A DNA stretch of 9,669 nt from Chloroflexota bacterium (GTDB lineage: Bacteria; Chloroflexota; Limnocylindria; Limnocylindrales; Limnocylindraceae). Under the pieces are notes generated by a model. The model saw nothing but the letters and a program-made list of their open reading frames with translations. It made no database searches and was not told the DNA's origin. Shown here piece by piece: positions 6,279 through 9,669 of this stretch. Positions within the stretch are counted from its first letter, which is position 1; each line of letters begins with the position of its first letter. Location of the stretch: positions 1 to 9,669 of the forward strand of contig CANKMK010000012.1 in the NCBI GenBank assembly GCA_947483025.1. The letters run 5' to 3'. The translations under genes were made by a program, and so were the position numbers.

Positions 6279-7195
6279 GACCGTCGACCCTCTGGCTCGA
6301 GGCTCTCACGAAGCGCGTCGCCAATCATGTTGACGGAGAGCGAGGTCATGATGATGAAGAGGCCTGGGAATCCGATCCACCACCAGTTCCCCTGAAGAAG
6401 GAAGTCTTCAGCGTTTGAGAGCATGTTGCCCCAGGTTGGGGTGAGCGCCGATACGCCGAAGCCGAGGTAGCTGATGAAGGCCTCGCCAATGATTGCGCCG
6501 CCAACGGCGAAGGGGAACGAGACAACGACTGGCCCAATGGCATTCGGCAGCACGTGGCGGATCGCAATACGGATCGGGCGTACGCCGAGCGCGCGGGCCG
6601 CCTCGATGAACTCCATCTCGCGCAGGGCGAGCACCTGTCCGCGAACCAGGCGCGCGGTACCCATCCAACCGAAGACGATGAAGACGATGATCACGGTCTG
6701 GAGTCCGGTGCCGCCCAGGGCGCTCAGGATTTTGGCTCCGACGATGATCACGAAGAGGCTTGGGATAGCGAGGAAGACGTCAACGATGCGCATGAGGAGC
6801 GAATCGAGGCGCCCGCCGAAGTAGCCGGCAATGATGCCGACCAGCGTACCGATGGTGATAGAGCCGACCGCAGCCGCGAAGCCAATGAAGAGTGACGCTC
6901 GACCACCATTGACGACAAGCATGAACACGTCGAGCTGGAGCTGCGCCGTCTCGCCAAAGATGTGCTCAAACGATGGGCCTCGCCCAAGGAAGACGTATTC
7001 GCTTGGCTTTGGGATCTCCCCGACGCGATATGGCGCGAAGATTGGACCAACAACCACGAGGAAGAAGACCACGCCAAGAATGGCGAGTCCCCACGGGCCC
7101 TGCCGACCAGCGAAGAATCGGCGACGTGCCTGGGCCCAGGGGCTCTCGGCCCGCTGCACCTTGGCTCCCTTCTTGGCGCGAGCCGCAGTGGTCAC
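6275..7195 (-). CDS. dppC: Peptide-type ABC importer permease, DppC/OppC (306 aa)
   Basis: This is the second transmembrane subunit of the importer. A basic cytoplasmic leader (residues 1-32) precedes TM1 (GLAILGVVFFLVVVGPIFAP, 36-55). An extracytoplasmic segment contains HIFGETAQLQLDVFMLVVNG (78-97, the family's HxxGTDxxGRD region in a divergent form). The core follows with NGGRASLFIGFAA, AGYFGGRLDSLLMRIVDVF and the EAA loop EAARALGVRPIRIAIRHVLPN-like motif (198-218) that docks into the ATPase groove. The terminal part LGFGVSALTPTWGNML...WWWIGFPGLFI is typical of OppC. Length is normal. The start is GTG at 7195, inside the GTGA overlap with the dppB stop, with no strong RBS of its own, so translation is probably coupled to dppB. 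Note GETAQLQLDVF where most relatives have GTDxLGRDV. Confidence 0.94.
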   Translation of the reverse strand: MTTAARAKKGAKVQRAESPWAQARRRFFAGRQGPWGLAILGVVFFLVVVGPIFAPYRVGEIPKPSEYVFLGRGPSFEHIFGETAQLQLDVFMLVVNGGRASLFIGFAAAVGSITIGTLVGIIAGYFGGRLDSLLMRIVDVFLAIPSLFVIIVGAKILSALGGTGLQTVIIVFIVFGWMGTARLVRGQVLALREMEFIEAARALGVRPIRIAIRHVLPNAIGPVVVSFPFAVGGAIIGEAFISYLGFGVSALTPTWGNMLSNAEDFLLQGNWWWIGFPGLFIIMTSLSVNMIGDALRESLEPEGRRS

Positions 7196-8286
7196 AGGCG
7201 AACCCGTGGGTCAAGAACGGCGTAGAGGAGGTCGGAGATCAGGTTGCCAAGCACGACCATCAGTGAGCCGATCAGGAGGATCGCCATCAGTACTGGGTAG
7301 TCGAGCCCGTTTGTTGCAAGCAGGGTGAGTCGACCAACGCCAGGCCACGAGAAGATCGTCTCTGTGATGAGTGCGCCACCGAAGAGGAAGGGGAAGGCGA
7401 GCCCCAGATTCGTGGCGAATGGAACGAGCGCTGTGCGCAGCGTGTGTCGGAAGATGATGCGGCGCGATGAGAGGCCCTTTGCCCGGGCGGTGCGCACATG
7501 CTCGGCACTCAGTGCGTCAATGACCGAGGCGCGCACGTAGCGCGAGTCGCCAGCGACGCTAATGATGACGAGGGTTGATACCGGCAGGATGAGGTGGCGG
7601 GCGAGGTCAACAATGGCGGTGAGCGGCTCTACCGCAAAGTACTGCCAGTACGCCTCGCTGCCGAACGCTGGTGAGAGTCGACCATCCGTCATGCCGCTCA
7701 CAGGCGTTAGTCCGAGCGTGACGGCGAAAATCCAGATGAGCATGAAACCAAGGATGAACGTGGGGAATGTTGAACTGACATAGGTGACGGTGGTCACCGC
7801 GTTGTCAAACTTTGATCCAGCTCGGAGCCCTGTCCACACACCGAGGAGCACGGCGAGGCTCAGCCAAATCACAATGGAGAGGCCGGCGAGGATGAGGGTT
7901 GGGAGCGCAGCGGCGGCAATAAGGTCGCCAACGTTCTCACCATTCGCGTAGGAGTACCCGAGCTCACCGTGAAGGATGCCCGTGTAGATGCCCGAGATTT
8001 CGCTCGGCAGGAAGGTTGGGAACCCCGTTGGGCCGATGAGGGCATCGAGGCCGTCTTTGTCGCGGCGGCAGGCGCCGAGCCAGCGGCAGTACTGCACCGT
8101 GACCGGCTTATCGAGTCCGAGCGACTGGAGGTACCCCTCTTTCTGCTCTTGGGTGTACTTCGGGTTCTCGGCAAACTTCTGCTCCGGTCCGCCTGGCGCA
8201 GCGAGAATCAACGCATAGATGAGCACGCTCGAACCGAGCATGATCACGATCCCCAGCGCGATTCTTCGGAGCGCGAACTTAATCAT
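7192..8286 (-). CDS. dppB: Peptide-type ABC importer permease, DppB/OppB (364 aa)
   Basis: This is the first transmembrane subunit. TM1 (FALRRIALGIVIMLGSSVLIYALILAA, 4-30) is followed by a long extracytoplasmic loop with QSLGLDKPVTVQYCRWLG (54-71) and later GILHGELGYSYANGENVGDLI (103-123), then the multi-helix core. The EAA loop is AEHVRTARAKGLSSRRIIFR (261-280). The ending GDLIS-like NLISDLLYAVLDPRVRL is the family hallmark (usually NLxxDxxYxxxDPRxR). At 364 aa it is about 50 longer than the usual 305-320. The surplus is an insert of roughly 35 residues between the two normally adjacent loop motifs, containing Cys73, with Cys67 just before it. The ATG at 8286 has the Shine-Dalgarno AGAAAGG (complement of 8294-8300) seven bases upstream. 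It lies 154 nt after the binding-protein gene and overlaps dppC by 4 nt. Confidence 0.94.
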   Translation of the reverse strand: MIKFALRRIALGIVIMLGSSVLIYALILAAPGGPEQKFAENPKYTQEQKEGYLQSLGLDKPVTVQYCRWLGACRRDKDGLDALIGPTGFPTFLPSEISGIYTGILHGELGYSYANGENVGDLIAAAALPTLILAGLSIVIWLSLAVLLGVWTGLRAGSKFDNAVTTVTYVSSTFPTFILGFMLIWIFAVTLGLTPVSGMTDGRLSPAFGSEAYWQYFAVEPLTAIVDLARHLILPVSTLVIISVAGDSRYVRASVIDALSAEHVRTARAKGLSSRRIIFRHTLRTALVPFATNLGLAFPFLFGGALITETIFSWPGVGRLTLLATNGLDYPVLMAILLIGSLMVVLGNLISDLLYAVLDPRVRL

Positions 8287-8364
8287 TTGCCGACCTTTCT
8301 ACGGGTCTGATTTTCAGGGAGTGTAGCCCTCAGCCTAGCCGATCGCCAGGAGGGCCAGATAGCA

Positions 8365-8405
8365 CTCGCCGCGAGGCCCTCCCGAAGGAGGATCCTCGCG
8401 GCGAG
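8365..8405 (-). promoter_or_regulatory. Very stable UUCG-capped hairpin between binding-protein and permease genes
   Basis: CTCGCCGCGAGG and its exact reverse complement form a 12-bp stem (8365-8376 with 8394-8405). Inside it, on the transcript strand, CCTCC-UUCG-GGAGG makes a second 5-bp stem closed by a C(UUCG)G tetraloop, with one base unpaired on one side and two on the other. No U run follows on the minus strand, so it is unlikely to be a full intrinsic terminator. A role in protecting the 3' end of the binding-protein mRNA, or as a partial terminator/attenuator before dppB, fits better. Confidence 0.7.
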
Positions 8406-8411
8406 AGTGGT

Positions 8412-8427
8412 TTCTACCGCTGTAGAA
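8412..8427 (-). repeat. Small inverted repeat after the binding-protein stop
   Basis: TTCTAC (8412-8417) and GTAGAA (8422-8427) form a perfect 6-bp stem with a 4-nt loop, starting 13 nt after the binding-protein stop codon and directly before the large UUCG hairpin. It may stack on that hairpin as a tandem 3' stabiliser or simply be incidental. Nothing else recognisable, such as a small ORF or a clear promoter, was seen in the rest of the 8287-8440 gap apart from the dppB RBS. Confidence 0.4.
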
Positions 8428-8440
8428 CCCCTATGCGCTC

Positions 8441-9669
8441 TTAGTTCGCAGCTGCGACGTCGAGCTCGTAGGCGTTCCAGATCGGGCCCCACGCCTGATG
8501 CGCGAGGTACCCGGAAACATTGGCTGAGACCAGGGTGATGTCCATCCAGTAGTGGAGCGGGATGGCAACGACATTCGCCGTCATCACGTCCTGAACCGTG
8601 TACATCAGAGCCTTCTGCTCCTCAACGTCCACCGAAGTCTTGACCGCCTCGAGGGCAGCATCAAGCTCTGGGATGTTGACGAACTGGTCGTTGCCGCCAC
8701 CGTTCGCTTCGGTCTGGCTCGAGTGGTACGAGTCGTACCCGCTCGGCTCAACCGAGGTGATGCCGAAGGCGTGCAGGGCCACGTCGAACGAGCCCTGGGC
8801 CAGGTTGCACTTCGTGTTTGGCGGCGTGTCCGTCAACGTGCCGAAGAGCGTGCCGGCGCCGACCTGGTCGACGATGCCCTTGATGCCAACTTCCTTCAGC
8901 GCTGCAACGAGCAGCTGAAGCTTGGCGCCACGGGTTGGCTTCATCGTGGTGCAGAAGTCAATGATGGCTTCCGTACCGTCCTTCTGAACAATTCCGTCTC
9001 CGTCCGTATCAACCCAACCGCCAGCGGCGAGGGCAGCCTTCGCGAGCTCTGGGCTCTTGTCGGCAGGAACGGCGCTCGAAACATCCTTATAGAAGAAGAA
9101 TGCTGGGAGCTCCATGTTCGTGGCCAGGATTCCTGAGCCACCCTCGATCTGATCGAGGTAGAGCTGGCGGTCTACGACGTGAGCGATAGCCGTGCGGATC
9201 GCAATGTCAGAGGCCGGGCAGCCACCACCACGCGCAGCGCGGGTTGGGAGCACGCCATCAACGTCAGCCTCGGCGGGAGCCCCGTCGCTGCAGACCGTTG
9301 TGGAGAAGTTCGGGCGCAGGAACTCAACCGTGAACGATGGCAGGGTGCGCTGTTCATCGCCAAGGTCAGCGGTTGGTGCGAACTGGCTGCCGTCAAGGTC
9401 GGTGACCATGTCGAGCTCGCCAGCGCGGAACTTCGCGGTACAGGTTGAAGGCGAACCGCACACGACGTACTTGAGTCGTGCGAGCTTAGCCTGCCTGCCG
9501 TTGCGAGGATCCTTCCAGTATGGGTTTCGAACGATCACCGTCTCGACACCGGTCGTGCGGCTCTCGTACTTGAATGCACCGCTCGTTGGAACGTTTGGCA
9601 GGTCCTTGGTGCGGTAGCCCGCGCCCAAGAGCATGTCGTTCGAGACGTCGGTGGCAGGGTTTCCGCCAA
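8441..9669 (-). CDS. Extracellular solute-binding protein, family 5 (5' end beyond window; C-terminal 408 aa)
   Basis: This is the substrate-capturing protein of the Dpp/Opp-type importer. The visible part lacks its N-terminus (expected lipoprotein signal and domain I start). SBP_bac_5 features include GAFKYESRTTGVETVIVRNPYWKDP-like wording near the start (the usual GPYxxxxxxxxxxxxxxxNPxYW region), AIRTAIAHVVDRQLYLDQIEGGSG (the A...AIDR hinge region), and GGWVDTDGDGIVQKDG, the family's DxDGDG calcium-like loop (D codons from 9010 down). KLQLLVAALKEVGIKG follows, then the C-terminal domain with YWMDITLVSANVSGYLAH. Six cysteines occur in three sequential pairs, which fits disulphides outside the membrane. 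Relatives bind peptides, nickel, sugars or other solutes, so the ligand cannot be assigned. It is the first gene of the cassette visible here and is separated from dppB by 154 nt with stable hairpins. Confidence 0.92.
   Translation of the reverse strand, partial: GGNPATDVSNDMLLGAGYRTKDLPNVPTSGAFKYESRTTGVETVIVRNPYWKDPRNGRQAKLARLKYVVCGSPSTCTAKFRAGELDMVTDLDGSQFAPTADLGDEQRTLPSFTVEFLRPNFSTTVCSDGAPAEADVDGVLPTRAARGGGCPASDIAIRTAIAHVVDRQLYLDQIEGGSGILATNMELPAFFFYKDVSSAVPADKSPELAKAALAAGGWVDTDGDGIVQKDGTEAIIDFCTTMKPTRGAKLQLLVAALKEVGIKGIVDQVGAGTLFGTLTDTPPNTKCNLAQGSFDVALHAFGITSVEPSGYDSYHSSQTEANGGGNDQFVNIPELDAALEAVKTSVDVEEQKALMYTVQDVMTANVVAIPLHYWMDITLVSANVSGYLAHQAWGPIWNAYELDVAAAN

Noticed and set aside
8290..8345. 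Possible promoter for dppB (TACACT on the minus strand at 8325-8320)
   Set aside because: Only a 4/6 -10 match and no acceptable -35. Read-through from the binding-protein gene is sufficient.
1..9669. Search for mobile elements, CRISPR arrays, defence or phage genes
   Set aside because: No transposase or integrase motifs, no spaced direct-repeat array, no att-like duplication of the tRNA 3' end elsewhere in the window, and no sign of a composition change.

Overview
The window comes from a G+C-rich (by eye about 60%), tightly packed bacterial chromosome. Genes abut or overlap by 4 nt, GTG and TTG starts occur, and several proteins carry Lys/Ala-rich tails. No marker gene fixes the taxon. The style would fit Chloroflexota or Actinomycetota, but that is only an impression. 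No phage, IS, CRISPR or defence gene is visible, and the content is ordinary transport and metabolism. No gene-free stretch exceeds 300 bases.

Left block (1-1740, all minus strand). A histidine tRNA (GTG anticodon, with encoded G-1 and CCA) is followed only 20 nt later by the TTG start of a 12-TM major facilitator (MFS_3/EntS-like) exporter. After a 91-nt gap comes the first 80 residues of a MalK/UgpC-type sugar ABC ATPase, which runs off the left edge.

Middle block (1741-4063, plus strand). A short bidirectional control region between the tRNA and bioY holds two divergent -10-like hexamers, a 12-bp direct repeat with 22-bp period, and nested inverted repeats, one of which buries the bioY Shine-Dalgarno. 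bioY encodes the substrate-binding (S) component of the biotin ECF transporter. An FGGY-family carbohydrate kinase follows after 19 nt. No ecfA or ecfT is in the window, so the energising module, if used, must be encoded elsewhere.

Right block (9669 down to 4060, minus strand). This is a complete Dpp/Opp-type ABC importer cassette in the order SBP (5'-truncated), permease B, permease C, ATPase D, ATPase F. The four membrane and ATPase genes are chained by 4-nt stop/start overlaps (GTGA, ATGA, ATGA), so translational coupling is likely. A 154-nt gap with a very stable UUCG-capped hairpin separates the binding-protein gene from the permeases, a layout that commonly goes with higher binding-protein expression. 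The last ATPase gene and the kinase are convergent and their stop codons overlap, with no visible terminator.

I found no clearly new biological system. The most interesting points are the bioY leader and promoter architecture, the bioY-kinase pairing, the tRNA that serves as the leader of an exporter mRNA, and lineage-specific additions (Cys pairs, a loop insertion, Lys/Ala tails) in the peptide-type ABC importer.
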